A DNA stretch of 64,000 nucleotides. Source: Gracilibacillus suaedae (GTDB lineage: Bacteria > Bacillota > Bacilli > Bacillales > Amphibacillaceae). Every line of letters starts with the position of its first letter. Position 1 is the first letter of the stretch. Under the pieces are notes generated by a model. The model was given only the letters and a program-made list of their open reading frames with translations, did no database searches and had not been told where the DNA came from. The stretch covers positions 62,001 to 126,000 of the forward strand of contig NZ_JAGFVL010000016.1 in assembly GCF_017599345.1 (NCBI RefSeq). The letters run 5' to 3'. The translations under genes were made by a program, and so were the position numbers. Positions 20,595-30,593 of the stretch are shown here, one piece after another.

Positions 20595-20900
20595 TCGAAG
20601 ACAAAAGGAAGCAAAAAAGGGAAAAAGTGTCCTCGAGAAGCATCCTCGAAGACAAAAGAAAGCAAAAAAGGGAAAAAGTGTCCTCGAGAAGCGTTCTCGA
20701 AGACAAAAGAAAGCAAAAAAGGGAAAAAGTGTCCTCGAGAAGCGTTCTCGAAGACAAAAGAAAGCAAAAAAGGGAAAAAGTGTCCTCGAGAAGCGTTCTC
20801 GAAGACAAAAGGAAGCAAAAAGGAGAAAAAGTGTCCTCGAGAAGCGCTCTCGAAGACAAAAGGAAGCAAAAAAGGGAAAAAGTGTCTTCGAGAAGTCTCC
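20595..20900. repeat. Tandem array, six units of 51 bp, terminator-like hairpins on the minus strand
   Basis: Units start at 20595, 20646, 20697, 20748, 20799 and 20850. Across each junction TGTCCTCGAGAA pairs with TTCTCGAAGACA around a 3-base loop (one mismatch). Read on the minus strand, each hairpin is followed by CTTTTTCCCTTTTTT, so every unit resembles an intrinsic terminator for transcripts coming from the convergent NERD gene. Repetitive frames on both strands exist only because 51 is a multiple of three. Confidence 0.92.
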
Positions 20901-20940
20901 CTCTAAAAAATAGATAAAGCTTCGGCCAATACTTTAGATC

Positions 20941-21846
20941 TTAAATATAATATAGCCATTTATTTGAACCTACGCGTTTAAAATGTGTGTCAAGAATTCT
21001 TTTAAGACTTTTCTTTGAATAGACTTTGCCAGTCCAGCTATAAACCAGATTAGTAGTTAATTTCTCATTTGGAAAAAGTAATTGTAATTCTGTAATATTG
21101 CGTAAAACTGCTTGATGACATTCTTCCTCAGTTTTGCACTTGTGACATAAGCATTTTCTTCCCACAATCTCAATAGACAAACAATGGCAATTACGACACC
21201 GCATCCCTTTATTTAACTGATCATATTTATAAGAAGGAATAGAAGGATGTGGATAATTACCAATATCTCTAGCAATCAATTGATTAGCTAAATCGTGTTG
21301 AAGTGAAGCTACTGGTGCTTTGTTTTTCAATGTGTTTATAAATCTATTTATTTGTGTTGGGAAAATAAAATATTTATTTAATGGAGCCTGATAGAGTGTG
21401 AATTCGGGGTTGATAAAGACATTGAAACTTTCAATAGGAAGATTCACATGAAGTTGTTGTAAGACTTGCCTCATTAAAGTTTCATTCCGCATTAGTTGTA
21501 AGAGAGGATTAGTAATTTCTTTATCAGGCAGCTTATACCAACGTTTTTCATCATACTTGTAATCTCCGGAGAAATTTTTCACATCAATAAGGTGAATGGT
21601 GCTTCCAGTTAATAGAATCGAATCAATTTGAAAACTAGTAGTTCCAACTTCAAGTCGAATATCACTTATGATTAAATAATCATCATTAAATGAATCTCTT
21701 AACAATTGCTCAAAGTTTTTTTCACCTTCATAACCTAGTTTTAGATTATGAAAATAGCTCATTTCTTTTTTGGTAAAAGTAAATCGAGAGTCTAATGCTT
21801 CGAAGACTTGCAGTTCATACGGTTTTTTTAGGGGCTTTAAGATCAT
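20941..21846 (-). CDS. NERD domain protein with C-terminal Cys-rich motif
   Basis: A 301-residue protein with a nuclease-related domain (NERD) from about residue 25 to 150: LGYEGEKNFEQLL, then IDSILLTGSTIHLIDVKNFSGDY, which supplies the D-x(n)-(D/E)-x-K core of restriction-endonuclease-like folds. The C-terminal third has a CxxC-x(n)-CxxC pattern (CRNCHC and CLCHKC), suggesting a zinc ribbon. The family is linked to DNA processing, but no substrate is known. ATG 21846 is chosen behind AAGGAG; an upstream TTG overlaps that site. It follows the PspC gene by 18 bases, in one operon. Confidence 0.8.
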   Translation of the reverse strand: MILKPLKKPYELQVFEALDSRFTFTKKEMSYFHNLKLGYEGEKNFEQLLRDSFNDDYLIISDIRLEVGTTSFQIDSILLTGSTIHLIDVKNFSGDYKYDEKRWYKLPDKEITNPLLQLMRNETLMRQVLQQLHVNLPIESFNVFINPEFTLYQAPLNKYFIFPTQINRFINTLKNKAPVASLQHDLANQLIARDIGNYPHPSIPSYKYDQLNKGMRCRNCHCLSIEIVGRKCLCHKCKTEEECHQAVLRNITELQLLFPNEKLTTNLVYSWTGKVYSKKSLKRILDTHFKRVGSNKWLYYI

Positions 21847-21864
21847 CACAGCACTCCTTGCCAA

Positions 21865-22050
21865 CTATAAAGAATATGGTGGTTCATCGATTAGATTTGT
21901 TAGTACAATATAAACAATAAGCCCTGCAGGAATAAAAAGTACGAAAGGAAGACGAACCAAGAAGGATGATATACCAAAATATTCAGCAATACCACCACAT
22001 ACACCATGAACAGATCGATCACTACCTGACTTTCTCGGTCTTCGTCTCAT
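21865..22050 (-). CDS. Small PspC domain membrane protein
   Basis: A 61-residue protein: basic N terminus (RRRPRKSG), the PspC signature VHGVCGGIAEYFGISSFLVR, and one or two hydrophobic segments ending in a short acidic tail. PspC-domain proteins act in phage-shock/envelope stress responses; a protein this short holds only the domain itself. The start has AGGAGGTGATGAC upstream, which excludes a longer frame starting at 22122. Confidence 0.85.
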   Translation of the reverse strand: MRRRPRKSGSDRSVHGVCGGIAEYFGISSFLVRLPFVLFIPAGLIVYIVLTNLIDEPPYSL

Positions 22051-22112
22051 GTCATCACCTCCTATCCTTTTCATATTAACACATTTTTCCACAAGGTAAC
22101 AAAACAGATACT

Positions 22113-22141
22113 TTGCATTCAAAGGAAAAATTCTATATACT
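22113..22141 (+). promoter_or_regulatory. Sigma-A-like promoter of the rib operon
   Basis: TTGCAT (22113-22118), 17-base spacer, TATACT (22136-22141), 28 bases upstream of the FMN aptamer. Confidence 0.65.
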
Positions 22142-22168
22142 ATTTACATAATAAAATAAGCGATTAAG

Positions 22169-22317
22169 ATTCCTTTGGGGCAGGGCGTAATTCCCGACCG
22201 ACGGTGATAAAAGCAAAAACGCTTTTTTAGTCCGTGACCCGGATCATGTAAAACATGTGAAGGTGGATTTGGTGAAAATCCAAAGCCGACAGTAATAGTC
22301 TGGATGGGAAAAGGAAT
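22169..22317 (+). promoter_or_regulatory. FMN riboswitch (RFN element)
   Basis: Conserved blocks appear in order: GGGGCAGGGCGTAATTCCCG, ACCGACGGT, AGTCCGTGACCCG, GGTGGATTTGGTGAAA, GCCGACAGT and the closing GGATGGG. The P1 stem pairs ATTCCTTT (22169-22176) with AAAGGAAT (22310-22317). It controls ribD-ribE-ribBA-ribH through the terminator at 22420. Confidence 0.97.
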
Positions 22318-22419
22318 TGGTGACGTAGTGACTTTTCTATGGGGAAAAGTAGTTTTTTTGTGTCCCCGTAGCGATGTAACCACAAAACCAAGTTCTTTAC
22401 TATGAATTGAAATACACAA

Positions 22420-22449
22420 GCCCTAGGTATATCGCCTAGGGCTTTTTTA
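22420..22449 (+). terminator. FMN riboswitch terminator
   Basis: GCCCTAGG (22420-22427) pairs with CCTAGGGC (22435-22442), followed by seven T, 28 bases before ribD. Confidence 0.93.
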
Positions 22450-22477
22450 GATTTTATGGACAAAAGGTGATGATCAA

Positions 22478-23566
22478 GTGAGAACGAATGAAGAATGGAT
22501 GGATCTTGCGCTCAATCTCGCAGAAGCTACTATAGGTCAAACTAGTCCAAATCCTTCAGTTGGAGCGGTAGTCGTGAAAAATGGCGAATTGCTCGGTGTC
22601 GGTACCCATTTAAAAGCTGGTGAGGCACATGCAGAAGTTCATGCCATTGCTCAAGCAGGTGAGAAGGCAAAAGGAGCGGATGTCTATGTTACGCTGGAAC
22701 CTTGTGCTCACTACGGTAAAACGCCGCCATGTGCAGAACTCTTAGTGAAAAGCGAAGTAAAGAAGGTCTATATTGCATGCCTTGATCCAAACCCTAAAGT
22801 AGCAGGAAAAGGTATAGAAATTTTGCAAAATGCTGGTATCGAAGTAGAAATAGGTGTTCAACAACAGCGAGCCTTAAGAATAAACCAACACTTTTTTCAT
22901 TACTTAGAAAAAAAACGCCCTTTCGTTACCTTGAAGGCAGCGACTACCTTGGATGGTAAAACTGCTACTGCTACAGGTGATAGTAAATGGATCACGTCGA
23001 CAGAAGCTAGAGAAGATGTTCATAAAGAACGACATAAACATGATGCGATTCTAGTGGGACGACAAACGGTGGAGAAAGATAACCCGAGTTTAACAACGCG
23101 TCTGTCCCAAGGCGGAAAAAATCCGATTCGCATTATTTTAGATACCAATTTATCACTGACAGGCGATCTTCATATATTTGAGACTGTTTCACCAACTTGG
23201 ATGGTATGTGGTAATCAAGCAGATAAAGCACAATTTACAACAAAGTATCCACATATCAAAGTGATTCAACTGCCTACTGAAAAAATAAGACTAACCGATT
23301 TAATGGAAGTGTTAGCAGAAGAGAAGGTGCAATCCCTCTATGTAGAAGGTGGTGCTACTATACATCAAGCTTTTCTGGAAGAAAGATTATTTGATGAATG
23401 CCATTGGTATATTGCACCAAAACTATTAGGAGGTCAGGATGCCAGATCCGTGATTGGAGGAACATCCCCTCAAGAGATGAAAGATGCACAGCTATTGCGA
23501 TTCATCCATATCCAACAAATTGGACCGGATCTTAAGCTAATCGCAAAACCAAAGGAGGAGTCTTGA
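22478..23566 (+). CDS. ribD: Bifunctional riboflavin deaminase/reductase
   Basis: Catalyses the deamination and the side-chain reduction of the pyrimidine intermediate in riboflavin synthesis. The N-terminal CMP/dCMP deaminase-like domain has zinc ligands in HAEVHA and PCAHYGKTPPC; the C-terminal reductase domain (about 145-362) contains TLKAATTLDGKTATATGDSKWI and YVEGGATIHQAFL. GTG 22478 is used with AAAGGTG upstream. Its stop overlaps the ribE start by one base. Confidence 0.95.
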   Translation: MRTNEEWMDLALNLAEATIGQTSPNPSVGAVVVKNGELLGVGTHLKAGEAHAEVHAIAQAGEKAKGADVYVTLEPCAHYGKTPPCAELLVKSEVKKVYIACLDPNPKVAGKGIEILQNAGIEVEIGVQQQRALRINQHFFHYLEKKRPFVTLKAATTLDGKTATATGDSKWITSTEAREDVHKERHKHDAILVGRQTVEKDNPSLTTRLSQGGKNPIRIILDTNLSLTGDLHIFETVSPTWMVCGNQADKAQFTTKYPHIKVIQLPTEKIRLTDLMEVLAEEKVQSLYVEGGATIHQAFLEERLFDECHWYIAPKLLGGQDARSVIGGTSPQEMKDAQLLRFIHIQQIGPDLKLIAKPKEES

Positions 23567-24198
23567 TGTTTACTGGTATTGTAGAAGAAAAAGGGAAAAT
23601 AGTATCCATTACCCAGCATAACCAAGCTTTACAGTTAAAAATACAAGGTAAAAAGGTAACAGAAGATGTATCACTTGGTGACAGTATTTCTGTCAACGGT
23701 GTTTGTTTGACGGTAACCAAATTTGATTCAGATTGGTTTACCGTTGATGTGATTCCAGAAACGTTTCGTGGTTCATCGCTATCGAAACTATCTGCACAAT
23801 CTGTTGTGAACCTAGAGCGTGCGATGCATGCGAATGGCAGGTTTGGTGGTCATTTTGTCTCCGGTCATGTAGACAGTGTGGGAACGATTGAACGAACATG
23901 GCAGGAAGATAACGCTAAGTATTATTACATTTCCGTACCTGAAACACGTTATATAACATTAAAAGGTTCGATTGCAGTGGATGGTACATCGCTTACTGTT
24001 TTTGGAGTGGATGAGAAGGGATTCACCATTTCCCTCATACCTGAAACACAAACAGCCACTGTTCTTGGTGCGAAGAATCAAGGAGATATCGTCAATGTTG
24101 AATTTGATATGTTAGCAAAATATATGGAACGTCTCCTGCAAACATCTAATCAAACAACAGGTATTACAGAAGAGAAATTACAGCAATTTGGATTTTAA
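23566..24198 (+). CDS. ribE: Riboflavin synthase alpha chain
   Basis: Dismutates two lumazine molecules into riboflavin and the pyrimidinedione. The protein is two tandem beta-barrel repeats: repeat 1 begins [10 protein letters not shown] and contains SVNGVCLTV; repeat 2 contains [14 protein letters not shown] and [12 protein letters not shown]. The length of 210 aa is normal. The ATG overlaps the ribD stop and has GGAGGAG upstream. The second of four genes in the operon. Confidence 0.95.
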   Translation: MFTGIVEEKGKIVSITQHNQALQLKIQGKKVTEDVSLGDSISVNGVCLTVTKFDSDWFTVDVIPETFRGSSLSKLSAQSVVNLERAMHANGRFGGHFVSGHVDSVGTIERTWQEDNAKYYYISVPETRYITLKGSIAVDGTSLTVFGVDEKGFTISLIPETQTATVLGAKNQGDIVNVEFDMLAKYMERLLQTSNQTTGITEEKLQQFGF

Positions 24199-24210
24199 GG
24201 AGGTGCCGCG

Positions 24211-25431
24211 ATGAAACACTCAGTAGAAGCAGTGATAGAAGCATTGAAAAAAGGAGAAATCGTCATCGTTGTGGATGATGAAGATCGTGAGAACGAGGGT
24301 GATTTTATTGCCCTAGCAGAACACACGACTTCACAAGTGATTAATTTTATGGCGAAGGAAGGCCGTGGATTGATCTGTGCACCGATGACAAAAAGCTATG
24401 CGGATCGTTTTCAGTTAGGAGAAATGGTGACACGAAATACCGATGATCACGGTACTAATTTTACCGTCAGCATTGATTATCATACAACACATACTGGAAT
24501 TAGTGCACAAGAGCGTGCCTTAACGATTCAAAAATTAGTTGATGCGACGACAACAGCACAGGATTTTAATCGTCCCGGTCATGTTTTTCCGTTAATTGGT
24601 AAAACTGCTGGAGTACTAGAACGAACAGGACACACGGAAGCAGCGATTGATCTAGCTCGTTTAGCAAATTCAGAGCCAGTGGCTGTTATTTGTGAAATAA
24701 TGAATGAAGACGGAACAATGGCGCGCCAGCCTGATTTGGAAAAAATCGCAGAAAAGCATGAAATGCCAATGATCACGATTCAAGAATTAATCCAATACCG
24801 TAAACGTTATGACCAATTGATTGTAAAGGAAACGGAAATCAATTTACCAACTGCATATGGTGACTTTAAACTTGTTGCCTATACAGAAAAATACACTGGT
24901 CAAGAGCATGTGGCATTATTTAAAGGTGAACTAAATCCTGATGAACCGACACTAGTTCGAGTTCATTCCGAATGTCTAACAGGAGATGCATTCGGTTCAG
25001 AACGCTGTGATTGTGGGCCACAATTAGAAAAAGCATTAGAGGAAATCCAAAAAGCTGGTCGAGGTGTGCTTGTCTATATGCGCCAAGAAGGCCGTGGGAT
25101 TGGTTTAATAAACAAAATGAAAGCATACAAACTTCAGGAAGAAGGCTATGACACGGTTGAAGCTAATCACCAGTTAGGTTTTCCAGATGACTTAAGAGAC
25201 TATGCAATTAGTGTCCAAATTTTGAGGGATTTGGGAGTTGGGAAGCTTCATTTACTAACGAACAATCCACGCAAGCTTTCAAGCATGGAAGAGTATGGTC
25301 TGGAATTAGTAGGAAGAAAAGCAATAGAGATTCCGGCCAATATAAATAATGAGAGATATTTACAAACAAAAGTAGAAAAATTAGATCATTTACTGCATGT
25401 AAAAGGTAATCAAGATGGAGGAGGAATTTAA
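24211..25431 (+). CDS. ribBA: DHBP synthase / GTP cyclohydrolase II fusion
   Basis: Supplies both precursors: 3,4-dihydroxy-2-butanone 4-phosphate from ribulose 5-phosphate (N-terminal, about 1-200, with [11 protein letters not shown] and [15 protein letters not shown]) and the pyrimidine from GTP (C-terminal, with [18 protein letters not shown] zinc cysteines and [10 protein letters not shown]). 406 aa is typical. AAGGAGGTG lies 8 bases before the ATG. This fused form is usual in Bacillus rib operons. Confidence 0.96.
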   Translation: MKHSVEAVIEALKKGEIVIVVDDEDRENEGDFIALAEHTTSQVINFMAKEGRGLICAPMTKSYADRFQLGEMVTRNTDDHGTNFTVSIDYHTTHTGISAQERALTIQKLVDATTTAQDFNRPGHVFPLIGKTAGVLERTGHTEAAIDLARLANSEPVAVICEIMNEDGTMARQPDLEKIAEKHEMPMITIQELIQYRKRYDQLIVKETEINLPTAYGDFKLVAYTEKYTGQEHVALFKGELNPDEPTLVRVHSECLTGDAFGSERCDCGPQLEKALEEIQKAGRGVLVYMRQEGRGIGLINKMKAYKLQEEGYDTVEANHQLGFPDDLRDYAISVQILRDLGVGKLHLLTNNPRKLSSMEEYGLELVGRKAIEIPANINNERYLQTKVEKLDHLLHVKGNQDGGGI

Positions 25432-25432
25432 T

Positions 25433-25900
25433 ATGGCAAAAACATTCGAAGGAAATCTAGTAGGTACAGGTTTAAAAGTTGGAATTGTCGTAGGGAGATT
25501 TAATGAATTTATTACAGGTAAACTGTTAAGTGGTGCAGAAGATGCTTTTCGTCGTCACGGTGTTGCAGAAGACGATGTCGATGTAGCATGGGTGCCAGGA
25601 GCATTTGAAATCCCATTAGTAGCGAAAAAAATGGCCGAATCAGGAAAATATGATGCGGTTGTAACATTAGGTACTGTTATCCGTGGTTCTACGCCACACT
25701 TTGATTATGTTAGCAATGAAGTATCAAAAGGTGTAGCAAGTGTTTCTATGGATGCTGGTATTCCAGTGATTTTCGGTGTTTTAACAACAGACACGATCGA
25801 GCAAGCAATCGAACGTGCTGGTACTAAAGCAGGAAACAAAGGAGCAGAAGCGGCAATATCTGCGATCGAAATGGCCAATTTATTAAAAGATATCGGATAA
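25433..25900 (+). CDS. ribH: 6,7-dimethyl-8-ribityllumazine synthase
   Basis: Condenses the two RibBA/RibD-derived precursors to lumazine and forms icosahedral capsids in Bacilli. Motifs: [47 protein letters not shown] and [17 protein letters not shown] 25433 follows GGAGGAGG, so an overlapping upstream start at 25415 is rejected. Last gene of the operon; no ribT follows. Confidence 0.96.
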   Translation: MAKTFEGNLVGTGLKVGIVVGRFNEFITGKLLSGAEDAFRRHGVAEDDVDVAWVPGAFEIPLVAKKMAESGKYDAVVTLGTVIRGSTPHFDYVSNEVSKGVASVSMDAGIPVIFGVLTTDTIEQAIERAGTKAGNKGAEAAISAIEMANLLKDIG

Positions 25901-25906
25901 TATAAC

Positions 25907-25942
25907 AAGTGGCGGTTAAAATTGAAAACCGCCACTTTTTTA
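25907..25942 (+). terminator. Terminator of the rib operon
   Basis: AAGTGGCGGTT (25907-25917) pairs with AACCGCCACTT (25927-25937), then a T-run. It lies between convergent operons. Confidence 0.92.
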
Positions 25943-25953
25943 GTTTTTTATGT

Positions 25954-28233
25954 TTAACTTGTTTTAAATTTCTTGACGGTATTGGATAACGACAAGCTCT
26001 GCTCCTTCATCGTTGTAATCCGTTGAGCAATATCACCGATAGATGCATCACTCTCTTTCATCTGTTGATTAATTATCGCCAATTTATTACGCATCATTTG
26101 AAAACTATGCTTTTGTTCTTGTTTACTTGCCATCATTTCTGAAGTATCTTTGCTCATTACTTCCAGATTATCTGTGAAATGATCTATCACATGATAAATT
26201 TCATTAACTTTACTATTAATACGATTGAATTTCTCTGGTATATAAGCTAACTCTTCTAATAAATCATGCAATTTAGTAGAAAAAGTGGAAAATTCACTCT
26301 GACCTTGTTGTATCGTATCAACAGTTCCAGTTATGATTGATTGAATCTCAACGGTGGATTGTTTAGATTGCTCTGCCAGCTTTCTTATTTCATCGGCCAC
26401 GACAGCAAACCCTTTTCCATATTCTCCTGCATGAGCTGCTTCGATTCCCGCATTTAGAGCCAATAAGTTTATTTGTTCTGCGATATCTTTAATTACTTTC
26501 ATCACTGAATTACTTTGATTTGAAAAATGTTGAATTTGTTCATTTTGCTCTTGATACCTTTGCATGGTGTCATTGACATCTTGATTCATTCCGGTGATAT
26601 CACTCACTGTCGATTGTACGGATGTCATTTCTTCTGTTAAGGTCGCAACATTTTCACTTACTTGTTCAACAGAAGAAAAGAACTGTTGAATCGTGGCAAT
26701 TACTTCATTTTCTCTTTCCAACTCCCTTTCCAAACGTTGATCCGACTCTACAAACACTTGATGGGTATCTTCGATAGTATCAACTTGTTCTTTACTGTTT
26801 TCTCGCAAACGCTCTGTCTTTTGAATTAAATCCTCTGCGGAATGTTCAACATAGCTAGAAGCATCCTTCACTTGCTTAACTAATTGATCCAGTTTTTTAA
26901 TTACCTGATTAAAAGCGATATTTAATTCATATGTATCTTCACCAGGTTCTACTTTTATCGTACTCGTTAAGTCCCCGGCCGAGTTAGCAATTTCCTTCAT
27001 TGAATGGATCGTATCAACCATTGCAATAGATGCCCCATGTTCACTAACATTCAGTCCGGCAAGTTCTTCTTCTTTTTCTGGACGAATTTTCATAAATAGC
27101 CCAATACCTTTATAAATAAGATAGCCAAGTGCAAAGGCCCATAAAAAGGCAACTGCTACTCCAATAAATTGGATGAAAATTTGTTCTAAGCGCGTTTCTG
27201 CAGGTAGTAACGACATAGTACCGAATAAACCCACTGCTAAGGTGCCCCAAGCACCACACACACCATGAACAGATACCGCACCAATAGCATCATCTATTTT
27301 CCAAACTTTTTCGATAAAAATTAAAGAAAATACGACGATAATTCCTCCGATTGCACCAGCTAGGAGCGCCATAAGCGGTGTGAAGACGGCAACTCCTGCA
27401 GTTACCGACACTAAACCAGCTAAGACACCATTAAGAATATCTTCTACTTTAGGTTGTGAGGAGATTATCCAGCTAGTGATCATCGCGAGTAATCCACCTG
27501 CAGCAGCTGCTAAATGAGTGTTTAGGGCAATTAGTGCAATCGATGTGTCACCAATTGTGGTGGAACCAGCATTAAAACCAAACCAGCCCAACCATAAAAT
27601 AAACACACCAATGGCTGCGAGTACAACATTAGAGGGTTTTAAGCTGTAGACTTTTCCATCTTTATATTTACCTATTCGTGGACCTACTACTAATGCAGCA
27701 GCTAGTGCCACCCAGCCTCCAATGGAATGGACAACAGTAGACCCTGCAAAATCAACAAAACCGATATTTTCTAACCAACCAGCTTGATCAGGGTTGAGTA
27801 GACTACCCCATGCCCAATGACCAAAGATTGGATAAATAATTAATACAATAAAAAATGTGCCGGCTAAGTACACACCGAATTTTACTCTTTCCGCAATAGC
27901 ACCAGAAACAATCGTTGCTGCTGTTCCGGCAAATACAATTTGGAAGAATAAAAAGGCCCAATTCCATGGATCATCTTCTAAGCTCTGGAAGAAAAAGAGA
28001 CTTGAACCAATCCATCCATGTGCAGAATCACCAAACATGATGGCGAATCCGAATAAAGAAAATACCATTGTCGCAATTAATAAGTCACTGACATTTTTTA
28101 TCGCAACATTTATCGAGTTTTTTGCACGGACAAGTCCTGCTTCTAAGGCAGTAAATCCAGCCTGCATAAAAAATACTAGAATAGAAGCTAAAACAATCCA
28201 AACAAAATCAAGGTGAAGCTGAATCGTATCCAT
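25954..28233 (-). CDS. Ammonium transporter fused to a methyl-accepting chemotaxis domain (Amt-MCP)
   Basis: A single 759-residue frame. Residues 1-385 form an Amt/MEP/Rh channel of about eleven helices with conserved features: [11 protein letters not shown], the Phe gate region [23 protein letters not shown], Asp161 and His169 ([11 protein letters not shown]) and His323 ([11 protein letters not shown]), i.e. the twin-histidine pore. Residues 390-450 are a linker, then a long coiled coil whose tip is the canonical chemoreceptor hairpin ([19 protein letters not shown], about 586-604, and [16 protein letters not shown]). No periplasmic ligand-binding domain or CheR-docking pentapeptide is present. 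The start is the second ATG (28233), 8 bases after AAAGGA. Inference: ammonium passage is reported to CheA/CheW. It is monocistronic, with no glnK neighbour. Confidence 0.92.
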   Translation of the reverse strand: MDTIQLHLDFVWIVLASILVFFMQAGFTALEAGLVRAKNSINVAIKNVSDLLIATMVFSLFGFAIMFGDSAHGWIGSSLFFFQSLEDDPWNWAFLFFQIVFAGTAATIVSGAIAERVKFGVYLAGTFFIVLIIYPIFGHWAWGSLLNPDQAGWLENIGFVDFAGSTVVHSIGGWVALAAALVVGPRIGKYKDGKVYSLKPSNVVLAAIGVFILWLGWFGFNAGSTTIGDTSIALIALNTHLAAAAGGLLAMITSWIISSQPKVEDILNGVLAGLVSVTAGVAVFTPLMALLAGAIGGIIVVFSLIFIEKVWKIDDAIGAVSVHGVCGAWGTLAVGLFGTMSLLPAETRLEQIFIQFIGVAVAFLWAFALGYLIYKGIGLFMKIRPEKEEELAGLNVSEHGASIAMVDTIHSMKEIANSAGDLTSTIKVEPGEDTYELNIAFNQVIKKLDQLVKQVKDASSYVEHSAEDLIQKTERLRENSKEQVDTIEDTHQVFVESDQRLERELERENEVIATIQQFFSSVEQVSENVATLTEEMTSVQSTVSDITGMNQDVNDTMQRYQEQNEQIQHFSNQSNSVMKVIKDIAEQINLLALNAGIEAAHAGEYGKGFAVVADEIRKLAEQSKQSTVEIQSIITGTVDTIQQGQSEFSTFSTKLHDLLEELAYIPEKFNRINSKVNEIYHVIDHFTDNLEVMSKDTSEMMASKQEQKHSFQMMRNKLAIINQQMKESDASIGDIAQRITTMKEQSLSLSNTVKKFKTS

Positions 28234-28433
28234 ATGTGTCATCCTTTTCTATAAGGGTTACTAGATATAAGCTGTATATTTTCATTGGTGTATAATAAAC
28301 ATGAGTAAATAATACTATTGGAATAGAAACAATGTCATGTTCATAGTTAGATAATCTTACAAACATTCTTATTATCTGACATAAAAAATGAGGTATGTGA
28401 GGGTTTATTGCGAAAAGGGGTATAAAACTAAGA

Positions 28434-28465
28434 AGAAGTGACAGTTTAATGAAACTGTCACTTCT
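28434..28465 (-). terminator. Hairpin after the glutathione peroxidase gene
   Basis: AGAAGTGACAGTTT (28434-28447) pairs perfectly with AAACTGTCACTTCT (28452-28465) around a 4-base loop. On the minus strand TCTTAGTTTT follows, a weak U-tract. Confidence 0.75.
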
Positions 28466-28467
28466 CA

Positions 28468-28947
28468 TTATGAGTGAAGTAGTTCTTTTATATCATTCTC
28501 GATTTCTTTCGGTTCAGTCTTCGGCGCATAGCGTTTTACGACATTTCCATTCTCATCAATCAAGAATTTTGTGAAATTCCATTTAATTTGATCTGAGATT
28601 ATTCCTGGTGCTTCCTTAGTTAGATGCTGAAAAAGAGGGTGCGTATTTTTGCCTCGTACATCAATTTTGGCAAGCATCGGGAAGCTAACACCATAATTGA
28701 GACGACAATATTCTGCCGCTTCTTCACTCGAGCCAGGCTCTTGATTCATAAACTGGTTGCAAGGGAAACCTAAAATTTCTAATCCGTCATCCTTATATTT
28801 ATTATACAATTCTTGTAGTCCATCAAACTGGGGAGTAAAGCCACATTTACTAGCGGTATTTACAACAATCATCGCTTTTGCCTTATAATCGTTAACTGTT
28901 TTTTCTTCACCTTTAACTGTTTCAATTGTAAAATCAAACAATGCCAA
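28468..28947 (-). CDS. Glutathione peroxidase family thiol peroxidase
   Basis: Reduces hydroperoxides; in Gram-positives without glutathione the reductant is normally thioredoxin. The 159-residue thioredoxin-fold protein has peroxidatic Cys35 ([11 protein letters not shown]), Gln in FPCNQF (Cys63), Trp123 (WNFTKF) and a probable resolving Cys81 (EYCRLNYG). GGAGGCG precedes the ATG. It is probably its own transcription unit, between the Amt-MCP gene and trhO on the same strand. Confidence 0.93.
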   Translation of the reverse strand: MALFDFTIETVKGEEKTVNDYKAKAMIVVNTASKCGFTPQFDGLQELYNKYKDDGLEILGFPCNQFMNQEPGSSEEAAEYCRLNYGVSFPMLAKIDVRGKNTHPLFQHLTKEAPGIISDQIKWNFTKFLIDENGNVVKRYAPKTEPKEIENDIKELLHS

Positions 28948-29034
28948 TTAAATCGCCTCCTACATAAAAGGATAGCATATTAAGCTGGTAACTACGAGGA
29001 ACAGCTTGTTTCAACGACGAAAAAAGTATAAAAA

Positions 29035-29064
29035 AAATCACGAGGATTAAGACCCTCGTGATTT
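29035..29064 (-). terminator. Terminator of trhO
   Basis: AAATCACGAGG (29035-29045) pairs with CCTCGTGATTT (29054-29064). On the minus strand the stem is followed by a T-run. Confidence 0.9.
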
Positions 29065-29066
29065 GA

Positions 29067-30047
29067 TTATGATTCTTGCATCACACCATCTTCTTCGGCA
29101 ATGCGATCCAATCTTGCTTGAATTTCTTCTTCAGAAAGGTTGTGTTCTTTCACATATAGGTTGCGAGGGTGAACACGGCATTCGTGCGTACATCCACGCA
29201 TATATTTATGTTCATTTTCTTCTGAACAGAGAATTTGTTTATTACATTCAGGATTTGCGCAATTTGCGTAACGTTCACAAGGTTCACCATCAAAGTAATC
29301 ATGACCAACCACAACGTGTTCTTTACGGTTTACCGGAACAGAGATACGTTCATCAAATACGTATAGCTGTCCGTCCCATAGTTCACCTTGTACTTCCGGA
29401 TCTTTTCCGTATGTGACAATGCCACCGTGGAGTTGCCCGACATCATCAAATCCTTTTTCTTTCATCCAACCACCGAATTTCTCGCAACGAATTCCGCCAG
29501 TACAATACATGAGAATTTTTTTACCTTCTAATTTTTCACGATTATTTTCTATCCATTCAGGTAAGTCACGGAAAGTCTCGATATCAGGATTAATAGCACC
29601 ACGAAAATGGCCTAGTTCATATTCATAATCATTTCTTGTATCTAGAATAACAGTGTTTTCATCTTGCATTGCTTCATAAAACGCTTTAGGATCCAAAAAG
29701 TCAGCATTTTTTTCGCGTGGGTCAACATCTTCTTCACCTAAGCGAAGTGTTACTAACTCTGGACGATGACGACAATGCATTTTCTTAAAGGCATGTCCAT
29801 CCGCTTCATCGACTTTGAACATCATGTCACTGAATTTTGGATCATTATGCATGGCTTCCATATACTTATTAGTTTGTTCTACAGTTCCAGAAACGGTACC
29901 ATTAATACCTTCTTCCGCTACAAGAATTCGACCTTTTAATCCTAAGTCTTTACAGAATTGCAAGTGTTCTTGTGCAAATGTTTCTGGGTCTTCAATCGTA
30001 ACAAACTTATAATACAACAATACTTGATACTTTTCTTTGTTCTCCAT
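29067..30047 (-). CDS. trhO: Oxygen-dependent tRNA uridine(34) hydroxylase (rhodanese family, UPF0176)
   Basis: TrhO hydroxylates U34 of certain tRNAs as the first step to mo5U-type modifications. The 326-residue protein has the N-terminal acylphosphatase-like region ([16 protein letters not shown]), a rhodanese domain (about 125-225) with active-site Cys182 in [14 protein letters not shown], and a C-terminal Cys-rich segment ([18 protein letters not shown]) that may bind metal. The start at 30047 has AGGTGGT upstream; the longer in-frame extension to 30203 has no RBS support. It corresponds to YbfQ of B. subtilis. Confidence 0.93.
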   Translation of the reverse strand: MENKEKYQVLLYYKFVTIEDPETFAQEHLQFCKDLGLKGRILVAEEGINGTVSGTVEQTNKYMEAMHNDPKFSDMMFKVDEADGHAFKKMHCRHRPELVTLRLGEEDVDPREKNADFLDPKAFYEAMQDENTVILDTRNDYEYELGHFRGAINPDIETFRDLPEWIENNREKLEGKKILMYCTGGIRCEKFGGWMKEKGFDDVGQLHGGIVTYGKDPEVQGELWDGQLYVFDERISVPVNRKEHVVVGHDYFDGEPCERYANCANPECNKQILCSEENEHKYMRGCTHECRVHPRNLYVKEHNLSEEEIQARLDRIAEEDGVMQES

Positions 30048-30331
30048 GTTTCTACCACCTATCAATTCATATTTGCAAGATATAAATGTTTTTAGGTTGG
30101 TTTGTACTTTTATAATCTTGCAAGACAATATTTTATCACGTTTTTCTTTACTAAACAATCCCGGTTTATTCAAGTGTAGTATATGTGCAACTGTTGACAC
30201 CATTCATAAAAACTTAACAAGTAAGAATAGCTTTTGATTTTTCTCTCTTTAGGTTGTGCTAAGGAACAGGCAAGTGGTCCGAGTTTACCAACTACTATAA
30301 TCGATTATTATTGCAAGCTTTTCTATCATAG

Positions 30332-30540
30332 TTAACGAACCTGTACCCCTATCGATAACGCGACAGTTCCAAATACGGATACAACCTCAAACAGTACCGC
30401 AAGGCATGGCTGGTCATCTGTGAGATGTAATATAAAGATATCTAAAAAAGTAAAAAAGATAGCCATGGCTGATATTACTAATCCTCTTAGAATGAATGAT
30501 TTGAAATTTATTAAAGAAGGCAGCATAAGTATGCCTTTGC
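30332..30540 (-). pseudogene. Remnant of a KtrB/TrkH potassium transporter
   Basis: A frame of about 65 codons encodes FEVVSVFGTVALSIGV, which resembles the last selectivity-filter loop of KtrB (FEVVSAFGTVGLS), preceded by a hydrophobic helix like the one before that loop. A real KtrB is about 440-450 residues; the upstream two thirds and the downstream C terminus are missing, and no RBS is seen. It is interpreted as a decayed fragment left by deletion. Confidence 0.55.
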
Positions 30541-30593
30541 TTATTCATATTTCAATTTATGTTAAAAATGAATAAAACAAAAGGATAATCTAT

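Noticed and set aside
20595-20900. CRISPR array
   Set aside because: The 51-bp units are uniform throughout, without variable spacers, and no cas genes are in the window.
20554-20917. Repetitive frames on both strands over the second 51-bp array
   Set aside because: Four overlapping frames on both strands cannot all be genes; composition follows the repeat, and no RBS supports any.
22144-22463. Minus-strand frames over the rib leader
   Set aside because: The region is an FMN riboswitch with all conserved blocks on the plus strand.
24211-25431. Separate ribB and ribA genes
   Set aside because: The frame is continuous through both domains, as in the usual RibBA fusion.
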